Source of the DNA: Calycina herbarum
Lineage: Eukaryota > Ascomycota > Leotiomycetes > Helotiales > Pezizellaceae
Direction: 5' to 3'
NCBI GenBank assembly: GCA_001414485.1
Contig: LLEY01000221.1
Coordinates: 21,708 to 85,707, forward strand
DNA length: 64,000 bases
Below are positions 11,928-22,220 of the stretch, piece by piece; positions within the stretch are counted from its first letter, which is position 1, and each line of letters opens with the position of its first letter. The notes under the pieces were generated by a model. It saw only the letters and a list, made by a program, of their open reading frames with translations, searched no databases and was not told the origin of the DNA. The translations under genes were made by a program, and so were the position numbers.

Positions 11928-12505
11928 ATGGCAACCCGTTCACCCCCTCAACTCACCCTCACCGGCGCCCGCATCGCCCTAACCGCCTGCGAACAAAAAG
12001 CCACTTCCTTAAAAATCGACATGAACATCGCAATAGTAGACGCCTCAACGCATCTCCTCGCCTTCTCACGAATGCCCAATGCAAAGATAACATCCATAAA
12101 CATAGCAATCGACAAGGCCTTCACAGCCGCTGGTCACAAGATAGGCACTCATATGTATAAGGAAGCTGTTTGGCCGGGTGGTCCAGCTTTTGGGTTGGGG
12201 ACCTCGAATGGGGGACGGTTTGTGACGATTGGGGGTGGCTTGCCGGTGGTGGATGGGGAGGGGAGGTTGGTTGGGGCGGTGGGTGTTAGTACAGTAAGTT
12301 CTTTGCTTTCTTTTTTCGTGCCTTGTGACGTGAGATAGAGGATGTATGGATGAAGAGGGGTTGAATTGACTTTGGTTCTGTGAGGCGAGAGCTGATGTCG
12401 TTTAAAAAGGGTACCCCAGCTCAAGATGAGGTCGTCGCTCGAGCAGGAGTTGAAGCATTGGAAAAGGCGTTGAGAGAAGAAGGGAAATTGAAAGCTAAAC
12501 TATAA
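11928..12505 (+). CDS. GlcG/HbpS-type (haem-degrading-like) small protein
   Basis: Two exons (11928-12293, 12410-12505; 116-nt intron with GTAAGT donor) encode 153 aa, the usual length for the GlcG/HbpS fold. The protein has LTLTGARIALTACEQKA, the central NIAIVDASTHLLAFSRM strand-helix, and the glycine-rich end FVTIGGGLPVVDGEGRLVGA. This is followed across the splice junction by TGTPAQDEVVARAGVEAL. Bacterial members bind haem or are linked to glycolate use; the fungal role is not known to me. Start context is good (ccaaaATGG). The gene is divergent from an epoxide hydrolase. Confidence 0.85.
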
Positions 12506-13857
12506 CGAAACTCAAAAACGAATAAATACTCTTACAAATGAAAATGTCAGATGATTTTGTCTCGCGAGTAAGCTACGAGTAACCCGTGAGTAAGTTGTGA
12601 GTAATTCGTGGGTAACACATTATTGACGGTTCACCCAGCCCTCCAGTTTTCAGCCCCCAAACAAAGTTGTAGCTCACTCATTATTCGGTAGCTTACGAGG
12701 TAACTTTTCGGGGGCCAAAAAAGAATTTGAGAGTAAGCTAATGTTGGTTGGGCTTACTCGATATCTGATGGCTTACTGCTACTTCATGGCTTACTGTTAC
12801 TTGATGGCTTACTAGGCCAATGCCTTCTAAGATTTGGCTTTGAGAGCTTGGGGATAAGCGTAGGCTGGGGAAATTCTTATTACGAAGAGGTAACGGATTA
12901 GAATTATGAATTTCATTAATCCTTTATTATTTAGTAGAGGAAATATACTTAGAAATTAGCTAGTATTTATCTTATTTCTCAATTTCCATAACTTATAAAT
13001 AGCCTCAAAGTAGGTCTGATATCCCGGAAGAGTATTATCTATTAATCCGGCTGGACTTTAAAAGGTTAACCTAATTAAAAAGATCAACCCTCCCGTGGGG
13101 TGGGATGGTGGATCCGACGATTAAGAATATCGAACACGGTGTTTGTATTAAGCTTGATTAGGTCAAGAGAGAACAACTTTCTCTTCACCTGTTTGAACTC
13201 TCTTCTTCAGATATGAACAGGGTTCTCCATAGTTAGGAAACAGCAGAATAGTCTTTACTTGGTCAACAAGCGCAGATATATGTGGACGTATTATTTCTAC
13301 GACCGTCAGCTCTATACTCCGTGTTTGTTCAATGATTCAGAAACAGGTGAGCATTTTTTGCATAGATATTCCTTCGAATAGCTGTGTTTTTTTCCTATCA
13401 ACTATTCGTAGGTGACCTACCTACAAATAGCTACAGTTTATCTACACATAACGAATTAAACCACATTTCAATCAAGTGAGTGGCTTGAATGTAGGCCAAT
13501 ACCCTTCCTCAACTCCCTTCTCAATCTTGTCAATTCTCCAGGGAAGAGATAATTGATTCCCCTGTAGACCACTCTACGTTGTCACCAGAAGAATGCTAGA
13601 AATATCTTGCAAGTCGCTAATCAATGTCCGAGTGATAGAGAGGGAAAAATCACCGTGGTCTTAAAAAAGTAATGATTATGAATTATATTCCAATTATAAG
13701 AAGATATTTCCATCAATAAAATATACATTAAAAAACCAAGTTACATGGCACTGGACAAACAACTCCCTCCCCAACCACCCAAATTTTCCCACCCCGAAAC
13801 TCCAGGTTGAAAAGCAAGCCCCCACCATTCCGTATTTCAATCATATACCCCCAATCT
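12506..13857. other. Intergenic with degenerate short repeats, no gene
   Basis: 1.35 kb without a believable gene. 12540-12830 is rich in GTAAGC/GTAACC words in both orientations and includes a short 18-bp tandem repeat. 12890-13080 is AT-rich. Confidence 0.5.
12769..12814. repeat. 18-bp tandem repeat, 2.5 copies
   Basis: TGGCTTACTGCTACTTCA, then TGGCTTACTGTTACTTGA, then a partial TGGCTTACTA. Two mismatches between full copies. Confidence 0.8.
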
Positions 13858-14790
13858 TCACCCAGCGACAACATTCTTCCTCAAAGATTTCCTCCCAAAG
13901 AAATCTCTCAATCCAGTCGTCTTCGTCGTGGTCACCGCAGCAGCAGCAACCTCCCCCTCACTCTCCTCACTAATACTCTCCTCCCTAACACCCGTATCAA
14001 AAACCCTCTCCTCGTCCCCACAAACAACCACAAACCAGCCCAACTCCCCCCCTTGTTGTAAACCATCCCTTAACTTCTCAATCCACCCAAGTTGTCTACT
14101 CTTCCTCCTAATCTCCCTCGCACTCAGTTCCCCCGCCGTGCCATTAACACTAATCTCCTCCGCCCTCTTCAGCGCCTCGTATTTATTTATTTCCTCCGCG
14201 ATGGAGATTCCAAGGTCGATGCGGATCATGTAATCGCCTACGTAGGCGTGGGGCGCGGAGTTGAAGGATAGGTCGGAGGGGTTGTATTCTTCCAGCAGTT
14301 TTACGGAGGACCATGTGTTGAACGGGACTTCTTTTCGCGGGAGGGTCGAGGTTGAGAGGCTCAGACTTGTTTCCGAGTTCGATTTCGAGGAGTGGGGTGG
14401 TGAGGTTTGTGGTCGTTTTCCGTTGTTGTCGCTTGATTGTGAGGGGTTGCGATCGTGGAGAGGGGGATTGGGGTCTGTAGCTCGAGATTTCCGGAAGGAG
14501 AGGGAAGCTTTTAGAGAGGAGCGGGAGGAGGTGTTCTTTTTGGAGAGCGAAGGCGGGGTTGTGATGGGTTCTTCGCGGATGGGGGATTCGGGTGCGACGG
14601 AGTAGGTGGCTGGTGGGGGGTTGCTAGGTGGGAGGAAATCGTATAGTGTGTAGAAGGAGTTGAGGAGCTCGACTGAGGTTGCGGGTGCTACGATCCATTC
14701 TGATGCTGCGTCTTCGAGATCGTGTTTTATTATGTGTATGCGAATTGCATACCGGTTCCAGCGGAAGCCGTGGACAAGGTAGGTCGGCAT
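13858..14790 (-). CDS. Conserved fungal protein of unknown function
   Basis: Single-exon gene of 310 aa. The N-terminus MPTYLVHGFRWNRYAIRIHI with HDLEDAASEWIVAPATS is strongly reminiscent of a widespread but unnamed filamentous-fungal family. The middle (about residues 60-150) is Ser/Pro-rich and probably disordered. A second ordered block (YNPSDLSFNSAPHAYVGDYM and IEKLRDGLQQGGELGWFVVV) ends in CGDEERVFDTG, also typical of that family. The tail is low complexity (AAAAVTTTKTT). No signal peptide or membrane span. Start ATG 14790 opens directly on the conserved block. The function is unknown to me. Confidence 0.8.
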   Translation of the reverse strand: MPTYLVHGFRWNRYAIRIHIIKHDLEDAASEWIVAPATSVELLNSFYTLYDFLPPSNPPPATYSVAPESPIREEPITTPPSLSKKNTSSRSSLKASLSFRKSRATDPNPPLHDRNPSQSSDNNGKRPQTSPPHSSKSNSETSLSLSTSTLPRKEVPFNTWSSVKLLEEYNPSDLSFNSAPHAYVGDYMIRIDLGISIAEEINKYEALKRAEEISVNGTAGELSAREIRRKSRQLGWIEKLRDGLQQGGELGWFVVVCGDEERVFDTGVREESISEESEGEVAAAAVTTTKTTGLRDFFGRKSLRKNVVAG

Positions 14791-15490
14791 TTTGAGGTTC
14801 GTATCGAGTTGCAGCTATCCTGCGTATGGATATTATTCGGGTATATAACAGTTATTGTTTCCAGAGCAGAGTTCCTCAAAATGAGCTCTGGCCGAAGTAT
14901 ATATTCTCTGCGAAGAATTGAAACAAGAGGTGTTAACGATCTGGTTGGCGCATATAGGCTGAGTTTGCAGCGAATAGAAGCTTGCACGAAATAGATTGCG
15001 CCCGTCGAATGAGGCTTGGAAACAGCCTTCTTGGTGATGTTTTGAGAAGGTGTTACGACGGGAGAGCTGCCTGACCTCTTTTCGATGCGGTGCGAGTGTT
15101 TGGTACGATCAAACAATTGGAAGCGGGAAGAGGAGAAGGGCAAAGGCAGAAGGAGGAGGAGAGGAAAGGATTTTCGAGCTGGCGCTTGTCGGTGTTTATG
15201 TTGTTATATGAACTGGGTCTTCGTCCAATGGTACTTGCGTATGTACCTCCAAGTTGGTGATGCAAGGGAGAGAGCTCTCCATCACCTCTCGTCAGCTCGT
15301 CAGCTGTCGCCCTCCCCTCCTTTCCGTCTTTTCCGTCTTTTCCAGCCCAGCACCCAGCACCCAGCACCCAGCACCTCTCCACCTCCTCTCAGGGACCCAG
15401 TCAGGATATTGCCCCGCTGAGCGTCACAAACTGCCATTTCCAGCTCTTCAAGTGCCTGTGCGCAACCCGAATCTGGTTGAAATGAAATTC

Positions 15491-15517
15491 GGGAGACAAG
15501 GGAGACAAGGGAGACAA
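15491..15517. repeat. GGGAGACAA x3 minisatellite
   Basis: Three perfect 9-bp head-to-tail copies. Confidence 0.9.
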
Positions 15518-16611
15518 GGCGTCTGTCAGAAACATGGTTGAGCCCTTCGCAGGATGACGATTAAATTGAAAAGATGCAAGGACGCAAATGTGATCATCTT
15601 TCCAGCACAACCGGAGCCGGCTTTGGTGACGCTTGTGGTTGGGTAAGGCGTGGCTGGTGGAGCAGTCATTGTTTCTTCCTCGGACTTGCGTATCTAGAGA
15701 GGACAATGCGTTTATCGTTTCTACTCTCTGCCGTCTCGAAGACTCTTGACGGCTCAGAAGATGTTGGTACTTGTAACGGCTTCCATTGTCCTTGTTTGTT
15801 TTCTATTGGTGCAACATTTCATGTTGTGTACCTACGCCGTGTTGGTGGCACAATTCGTGCTTGCCCTCCCGCCGTCTATGAGACACCAGACCTTCCTTCT
15901 CTTCTTCCAGAGTACGAACTGCGTACAGTATACAATGCACCGAAGATCTTGTCTCCTCTCTCCAACAGGAGTCTAGATCTCGATCACGCAAAGAAGAGGG
16001 TTCAGTCGGAAATGAGCTCTTGAAAGGAGATCTTCAGCCTGGTGGGGGGGGGGGAGAAAAGCAATCCCCCTCACGAGATACCTCGGGACTTCAGTTTCAT
16101 ACATAGAATTATGAGGTGACTTTGAGTGCAGAAAACTCGGAAGGTGATCCCACGGGTCGTCGTTATCGGCGGAGGCCCTCGGGATCGTCCCCGTAAACCA
16201 TCTCCTTCCACAGCATCTTCCTTGAATCCCACTTGTTGGTGTGTAACAAAGTCAGTCATACTCCAGTTTTGGGCACGATCCCCCAAAATCTATTGGCTTG
16301 GCTTTGCTTCTAGGAACTTGCGCTCTCGAATTTTCTTCGAGACGAAACTTTAAAATAAGGAGATTATTTATATTTCAACTTTACTCAACAAGATTCAATG
16401 ACTGCCGAATGCTGCCGCAGGTACTATTTAAAGCTATTATCTATCCATTCAATTCTAAGAATTCAAAAAGACAACCAGATAGAGCATAGGATTTATTCTC
16501 AAACGAGACACGAGACCGGAAATGTTGATTGATGATAAGTAGATGAGAAACTTGAACGCTGATAAATATGAAAATCCCAAAAGACTAATAGTCCGAAAAT
16601 TGGCTATTTGC

Positions 16612-16735
16612 AGGTTACCTGTGAGCATCTATCAAAAAGCTGCTCCTAGGTTACCCATGAATTGTTGCGATTCGCAGGCTACCCGGGAATAGCTGCAAGG
16701 AAAGCCTTCGGCTATTTGTAGGTTGCCTGTAAATA
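16612..16735. repeat. Four degenerate copies of AGGTTACCYGTGAATA
   Basis: Copies at 16612-16627, 16648-16663, 16676-16691 and 16720-16735, with irregular spacing of 36, 28 and 44 bp. The first and last are each preceded by GGCTATTTG. Origin unknown; probably a decayed repeat. Confidence 0.6.
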
Positions 16736-16966
16736 ATCTTCTTTTCGTTTTTGGTTCGAGAGGTGATTGTTTATATACATATGAAATTGAAGAGAAGGAA
16801 AGATAGTGAAATAAGAAGAAGAAGTAAATAGTACGAAGAGACTTCCAAACCCTTTTTAGTGTTGTTGATATCTATATTTCAAACTATGGAGTAGAAACAT
16901 TCCAGTGTATGGAACAAGGTAAGCAATTTTCCAACAAAAATCCATTCGCTTTCCATCTTTGTATCT

Positions 16967-18316
16967 CTACGCAACAACATCATTCGCTTTTCTCTCCTTC
17001 TTCTCCTCATCAGCAGCTACTCCGTTAGACTCAACATACACCTGTGAAAGAACATCCCCGATCTCCTTTATAAATCTCGTAACCTCAACCTCAGTACCAA
17101 CTGTAATCCTCAAACACCCCAAACACCCGTGTTCCTTCCCTCTAAACCTAACCACCACACCTCGGTTCTCAGCCAACTTCTCATACACCTTCAGTGCAGT
17201 AACATTGTCCGGATCTCCTTGCTGATCAAGAATTTCCACCAGCAAAAAGTTACTCTTCGTCCCACCTCTAAACCTACCCACGCCTTTTATCTTCGGAAGT
17301 TCGGATAATAATCGATCCCTCTGAGCGAGTATCCGAGCCAAATTACTCCTCATAACCTTCAACCCCGCCTCCTGTAAAGCCAAAGTAGCAATCTCGCTCG
17401 TAGGATTGGGGATATTATAAGGAGCCTTCATGTTATTCAACAACGTCGCAATAGCCGGATCCGTAAACGCAGCACCAAGTCTAATACCCGCCAATCCAAA
17501 AGCCTTAGACATAGTCTGCATAACCACCAAATTCGGCCACTCCAAAGTCCATTCCGCGACCGACGAGCCCTCGGGTGCAAAATCAATATATGCTTCGTCC
17601 ATCACCACGATTCCGTTCCAAGTAGGGTGTTCGAGCACTTTCTGTAAGTCCTCTTTGCGGATTAGAGAGCCGGTTGGGTTTCCGGGCGAGCAGATGTATA
17701 TGATTTTTATGTTCGTGGATTCGGAGGAGGAGAGGGTTGCGAGTATGGTTTCGACATCGAGGGCGAATTCAGGGGCTGGGAGGAGAGGGATTTTGACGAG
17801 GCCTACGTCGTTTACTTGTGCTGAGACGGAGTACATGCCGTAGGTTGGTGGACAGACGAGGATTTTGTCTCTTCCCGGTATGCAGAAACATCGCATTAGG
17901 GCATCAATTGCCTCATCGCTTCCTACACCAACAAAGAGACTATCTGGCGTGAGGGTTTTGGTTGTGTGGACGTGGGTATTTCTCAATTGGCATAACAATT
18001 GTTTGAGATCGTGTTGGTGTGGATCTGGGTAGCGGTGCAAGCCTAGGAAATCGATTGAAGGATCGCTTGCAGATTTTGAAGGTAGGGAGGAGCCATTGAG
18101 GGAGAGGGAAGGACCGAAGGCATTTTCGTTGGCGTCGAGGAGGATATTTGTGCCATCATCTTTGTAGTCACTTTGGTTGTGAGTCAGTAACTGGGAGCTT
18201 CAGAGATGGTGGGGGTTTTGGTTTTTCTACTCTCTTGCACAACGATATGGTTGTAATTGAAGGATATTTGAACGAGCACATGTCTGCAGATTGAAAGGAG
18301 ATTTGGCTGGTGACAT
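16967..18316 (-). CDS. HIS5: Histidinol-phosphate aminotransferase
   Basis: Two exons (18316-18231, 18170-16967; 60-nt intron) encode 429 aa. The short first exon carries NLQTCARSNILQLQPYRCAR and the second begins DDYKDDGTNILLDANENAFG, the signature N-terminus of this enzyme. It belongs to the class I/II PLP aminotransferase fold: PGNPTG at about 192-196, MDEAYIDF with the pyridine-binding Asp at about 220, and the Schiff-base lysine K251 in TMSKAFGLAG. The C-terminal GCLRITVGT carries the substrate-binding Arg. The enzyme converts histidinol phosphate and 2-oxoglutarate to imidazole acetol-phosphate and glutamate (written in the reverse direction of histidine synthesis). Start chosen because it opens directly on the conserved N-terminus. 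Divergent from the Snu23-like gene across 284 bp. Confidence 0.95.
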
Positions 18317-18600
18317 GATGGATATTTTGTTTCAATTGCAAAAGAACTGATGTTGTTGATGACTGAGTGAAAGTTGTCATGGAGGGGTCAATAAATTTGG
18401 GGAGAATCGAGGCCGAACTTCGGAAGGCGATCCTTGGCAAGAGCAAGGCTGACAGCTCAGGCTGAAGAACCTTGAAGCTTCACTCTAGCTCTCAAGTCAA
18501 CAACAATACCTCCAATACCTTCAAACCCAACTACAAGTCCCATCATCTTCCCTCACCATAACACCTATTTGAAGATACCAAAGCTCGCAAAACCGCAACC

Positions 18601-19308
18601 ATGTCCTCCAAAAAAGGCGCCTACGAAACAACAGCCTCAGACACCGACTTCCGAAAAAAGTACGACCGCGCAGAATACGCCCAGAAAGCAGCCGACCGCG
18701 AGGCCGCCGAAAAAGTAGAATCCAAAGCCCGCTACGAAGCCAAACTCGCAGGAAAGAAATACTATGCCCCCCTAACCGGCGAAGAAACCCTCACGCAAGC
18801 CCGCGACTCCCGTCTCGACGTCTCCCAGAATGTCGGGAAAATCATGCTCATGCCCGCCGGCGCGGCGACGGGCAAAAGAGGGAGAGGGGCGGGCTTCTAT
18901 TGCGCGGATTGTGATTTGACGTTCAAGGATAATTTGCAATGGGTGGAACATGAGAATAGTATGCAGCATCTGCGGGCTATTGGACAGACGGGGGAGGTTA
19001 AACGGGCTACTGTTGAGGATGTTAGGAGGAGGATTGAGGAGGTTTGGGAGAGGATGGAGGAGGAGAAGCAGTCGAATGTTAAGAGTCTTGGGGAGAGACT
19101 GGAGGTCCGGAAGATTGAGGAGGAGAAAGATCGAGAAGAAAGGAGACGGAAGAGGAGGGAGTTGGTGGAGAGGACGAGGGCCAAAAAAGAGGAGGAGGTC
19201 AAGGTCAAGAAGGAATATGGAGAGGATGTTAGGGTTGAGGGAGAACACGACGAGGATGATATGATGGCCAGCATGGGTATCGTTGGGTTTGGGTCTTCCA
19301 AAAAGTGA
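18601..19308 (+). CDS. SNU23: Snu23/ZMAT2-like U4/U6.U5 tri-snRNP zinc-finger protein
   Basis: Single exon, 235 aa. The N-terminal FRKKYDRAEYAQKA and YYAPLTGEETLTQARDS blocks and a U1-type C2H2 finger (C101, C104, H117, H123 in FYCADCDLTFKDNLQWVEHE) identify it as the tri-snRNP protein Snu23, which acts around B-complex activation in pre-mRNA splicing. Residues 135-210 are a long charged, probably coiled helix rich in Glu/Lys/Arg; the end is acidic. Start context is good (gcaaccATGT). It is slightly longer than animal ZMAT2. Opposite-strand open frames here are shadows caused by biased composition. Confidence 0.92.
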   Translation: MSSKKGAYETTASDTDFRKKYDRAEYAQKAADREAAEKVESKARYEAKLAGKKYYAPLTGEETLTQARDSRLDVSQNVGKIMLMPAGAATGKRGRGAGFYCADCDLTFKDNLQWVEHENSMQHLRAIGQTGEVKRATVEDVRRRIEEVWERMEEEKQSNVKSLGERLEVRKIEEEKDREERRRKRRELVERTRAKKEEEVKVKKEYGEDVRVEGEHDEDDMMASMGIVGFGSSKK

Positions 19309-20002
19309 GTCGGGGGATTTTTCATCCAGGTTGGTATTCAATGATTTAGCGATGGCGTTTGGGCGGTGGGATCCACAAGGTGTATCAAAAGTCGGATGAG
19401 TGACTGCAAAGCTTTCTATTTCATTAAGGAAGAAAGTGTTAGTAGATGGAGTCCAACAGGAAATTTCAAGTCTCTCCGCTGTGGAAACGCGGCCAGAGAG
19501 AGAAAGAAACATTATGCCCTGCCTTCTCTTGCCAAGTAATAAAACTAGGAGAAGTGAACATTACTCTGCGAATCCCACATTTCGCAATAGTTGGATTTAT
19601 CACGTTTGGGAGAATCACGACTATTCTCCTATATCTTCTCGAACAATTACAAATATTCTCCGAGACCTTTTAGGAGAATCAAGAATCTAAGTTTGCCAAA
19701 TAGTTTCGAATAATACTTTCAATTATTCTAGATCGTTCATACAATTGAAGAAAAGGGGTGTTCCCTTGGATTCCAGTTTTCCAGTTGAAGAACAATTATG
19801 TTTGAATTCAATTAACAAAAAGGAAAACCCAACCCTTACAACCCCATGCAGAAACTCCGGCGCTGAAAAATGCAAGCAGCCGTTAATCATAAACAATACC
19901 CCGTTCTAGCCAGTGAGTGCTGAAAGTCTCTGACAACCATTGAAACCAAAACCCCGGGATTGATCGAAAAACAGTGTGAATGCTGCCAACTCAAACCCAT
20001 GA
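19309..20002. other. Intergenic, no gene
   Basis: About 690 bp between converging genes. It includes several GGAGAAT-type words around 19600-19690. No conserved frame. Confidence 0.5.
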
Positions 20003-20914
20003 TCAATCTTCCCACAACAAACACATCCCCAAATCCTGCATCTCTCCCTTTGACATAAAAGTAATCTCCGGGATCTTCACAGGAGGTGGTGGAGGCACTT
20101 TTTCGATATCCGTCCCATCAGACGAAGTAACATCATCTTGATTATCGTCCTCGCCTTCCACTCCTTCCCCTTCTGCAACATCCTCCCCATCCTCACTCCC
20201 AACCACAATACCCATCCGCTGGCGTTTCCAGCAATTCCCTAGCCAAGTCACAATCCGACCCTCATATTCTCTTCCAGCAAACATAATGTCACCCTCTTCC
20301 CCCTGCTCCAAACTCAAGGTTTCTAGATTCTCAAAGAGGAGAAGACAGTTTGCGCTATCCCGTCTCATACCCATGAAACTAAACCATAAGGCGATTTTCC
20401 CCCCAATACCCAAAAATCGAGTCTCCCCCATAATCTGTAAGGACTTCCGGGACCAGGTAAAGTATTTGAATGCTGTAAGCGTGTGACAGCTATCCAAGTG
20501 TAGGGTGTCTCGAGTAGGGTCGAAATAAATGGGGTAGATGAAATTGTCTTCGAAGCTAAGTTTATAGCGCCTCAGTGCTCGACCACGGGATTCCTGGTTG
20601 ATGAGAAGGAGCGAAGGAAACTCGTAGATGCCCTGGCATTTCTCGACGAGGCGCGTTGTATTTCCGTAGATACCATCCTTTTCGCGGGGAGATCCGACGA
20701 TGGTCTCCTCGTCGTGCACGAGTGTGATGGTTATGACTTGGGGGTCGGGCAGTGAGAGGTCCCAAATCTCCTCACGAAGCTCTTTTGGGAGGTCTTTGAA
20801 GCGGTGGAACGTGGAAGTAGGCGTGGGTTTTGTTTTGGGTTTATGGGTATGAGAGGTATCGCTCCAGAATCCCGGGGGCCATTCTGGTTTGCCTCCAAAC
20901 CAATTAGACGTCAT
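20003..20914 (-). CDS. 2EXR-domain protein 1
   Basis: Single exon, 303 aa. After about 35 polar residues, FHRFKDLPKELREEIWDLSL matches the 2EXR domain start, followed by the usual layout: PDPQVITITL, a mid block with GIYEFPSLLLINQESRGRALR, then FEDNFIYPIYFDPTRDTLHL. 2EXR proteins are an expanded fungal family of unknown biochemical role. The tail (about 230-285) is acidic and Pro-rich, then ends in ITFMSKGEMQDLGMCLLWED. Start ATG 20914 precedes WFGGKPEWPPGF. A second 2EXR gene lies 316 bp upstream on the same strand. Confidence 0.85.
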   Translation of the reverse strand: MTSNWFGGKPEWPPGFWSDTSHTHKPKTKPTPTSTFHRFKDLPKELREEIWDLSLPDPQVITITLVHDEETIVGSPREKDGIYGNTTRLVEKCQGIYEFPSLLLINQESRGRALRRYKLSFEDNFIYPIYFDPTRDTLHLDSCHTLTAFKYFTWSRKSLQIMGETRFLGIGGKIALWFSFMGMRRDSANCLLLFENLETLSLEQGEEGDIMFAGREYEGRIVTWLGNCWKRQRMGIVVGSEDGEDVAEGEGVEGEDDNQDDVTSSDGTDIEKVPPPPPVKIPEITFMSKGEMQDLGMCLLWED

Positions 20915-21230
20915 GGTGTTGAGTTGAATGAAGTGAATGAGGGGGTGTTTTCACGACGTATTATGATGGGATGCCGATTTCGGATGTTTAGATGAACCAT
21001 TCGTAAGAGGCTGTAATCGTTTGCTAGTAAAGGCGTCTGTAGAACCGAATATGAAGGTGGCAGTGAGCAACTATAGATAACCTTAGCGAGAAGTCTGGTT
21101 TTTCCGACCTGATAGATGAACCGCGAAGGGGGGCGGCGATGTTGAGGAAGGAGCAACTGCTAGGCAAACCGGACAATGTGTTTCAAATGCGAAGCGATCA
21201 AATCAAGAGCTACGATGCAATGTCTACAAT
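20915..21230. other. Spacer between two 2EXR genes
   Basis: 316 bp, probably the promoter of the first 2EXR gene. No gene seen. Confidence 0.5.
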
Positions 21231-21893
21231 TTATTGCAATTCGTCCGGATCAACGTTGTGCTGCTGTGAGTTGTCGTGATGGTGTGGACATTGACATCGG
21301 AATATTGACTCGGGAATGTGGCATGAACTCTGGAAGTAGCCTGCGTCACCCACAATAGCCATCCGATAAACTCCAATGGGAGATTGTCTCGGATCCAAAT
21401 CCAAAGCTAAATCTAGTGGGAAGAATCTCTCGTACCGATGGCTCAGACATAAAATGTCGATTTCTGGATTAAATATGACGGGGTTCCCCAACTTATCTCG
21501 GAATTGTGGCAGATTTACGTCCAGGCTTGCCCACTGCAAAGCGAAGAGCCTGGCGTTTTGGTGGATGTGAAGAATAGGGGGTACGCTTTGATATGACGCT
21601 TGGAAGTGGTGAATGCAAGATTCTGGCTCGTCTAGAGGAGCTTTGGGGGACAATGTGATGTGTCGTGGCAATTCTGCTAATGTTGATGCCATGTACTCGC
21701 TCCAGATGGCCCTTTGAATCTCGGTGGGAAGGCGGGGAAAGGGATGGAAGGCTGGCGTGTCATTGGCGTGGTAGCAATCAGGATTGAAAAGTTTACATTT
21801 CCTACAAGAAACTGCCTGCAAATGTCGACGTCGAAATTCGGCAATCGCCTGTATTTTAGAACAAGACATAGATAGTTCTAATACAAGGAGCAT
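21231..21893 (-). CDS. 2EXR-domain protein 2
   Basis: Single open frame of 220 aa from ATG 21893; an alternative ATG at 21869 gives 212 aa, and the frame stays open further up without another ATG. The domain start is FHPFPRLPTEIQRAIWSEYM at about residues 50-69. Then come ILHIHQNARLFALQWAS and NPVIFNPEIDILCLSHR, the same order of blocks as in the neighbouring 2EXR gene but strongly diverged. A Cys-containing segment (SCRKCKLFNPDC) precedes the domain. Function unknown. Divergent from diphthine synthase. Confidence 0.7.
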   Translation of the reverse strand: MLLVLELSMSCSKIQAIAEFRRRHLQAVSCRKCKLFNPDCYHANDTPAFHPFPRLPTEIQRAIWSEYMASTLAELPRHITLSPKAPLDEPESCIHHFQASYQSVPPILHIHQNARLFALQWASLDVNLPQFRDKLGNPVIFNPEIDILCLSHRYERFFPLDLALDLDPRQSPIGVYRMAIVGDAGYFQSSCHIPESIFRCQCPHHHDNSQQHNVDPDELQ

Positions 21894-22220
21894 GAGACTG
21901 AAGTTGGAGAAGTCCTGATGGTCGGGTACCCTGCATTTCAGCTTCAAGGTACCAGTGAGGCGCCCCGAGTGACAATAAAAGCGGCGGTTGATAACTCTTA
22001 CTCAAACTTTCTAGGAATGTTGCTCTAAACAGTTGAGACAATTTGTGATTAATTTTTGGAACGATTTAGAAGAATCTTGCTTGTGCTAAACACTGGAAAC
22101 TGACCCTAGCCTAGTGAAAGCGGTGAAGATGGCAGAAAAGAAGATACCCCACTTCGAAATGGAGGGGCATAAATTTATTCTCCCCCTCGTCAACACCAAG
22201 CACTTCCCCCAACCACAAAT
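21894..22220. promoter_or_regulatory. Divergent promoter: 2EXR protein 2 / diphthine synthase
   Basis: 327 bp between divergent starts; no other feature visible. Confidence 0.45.

Larger units (their letters stand above)
14791..16966. other. Large intergenic region, no gene seen
   Basis: About 2.2 kb. It holds simple repeats (cccagca words near 15345-15375; three copies of GGGAGACAA at 15491-15517; an 11-G run at 16044-16054) and a cluster of degenerate 16-mers at 16612-16735. Open frames up to 149 codons exist on both strands but none has conserved features. A long 5' leader for the gene starting at 14790 could occupy part of it. Confidence 0.5.

Noticed and set aside
15574..16023. 149-codon plus-strand frame in the large intergenic region
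   Set aside because: No conserved features; overlapping frames of similar length exist on both strands.
18772..19512. 246-codon minus-strand frame opposite the Snu23-like gene
   Set aside because: Leu/Pro/Asn-rich antisense shadow of a Glu/Lys/Arg-rich coding sequence; no conserved motif.
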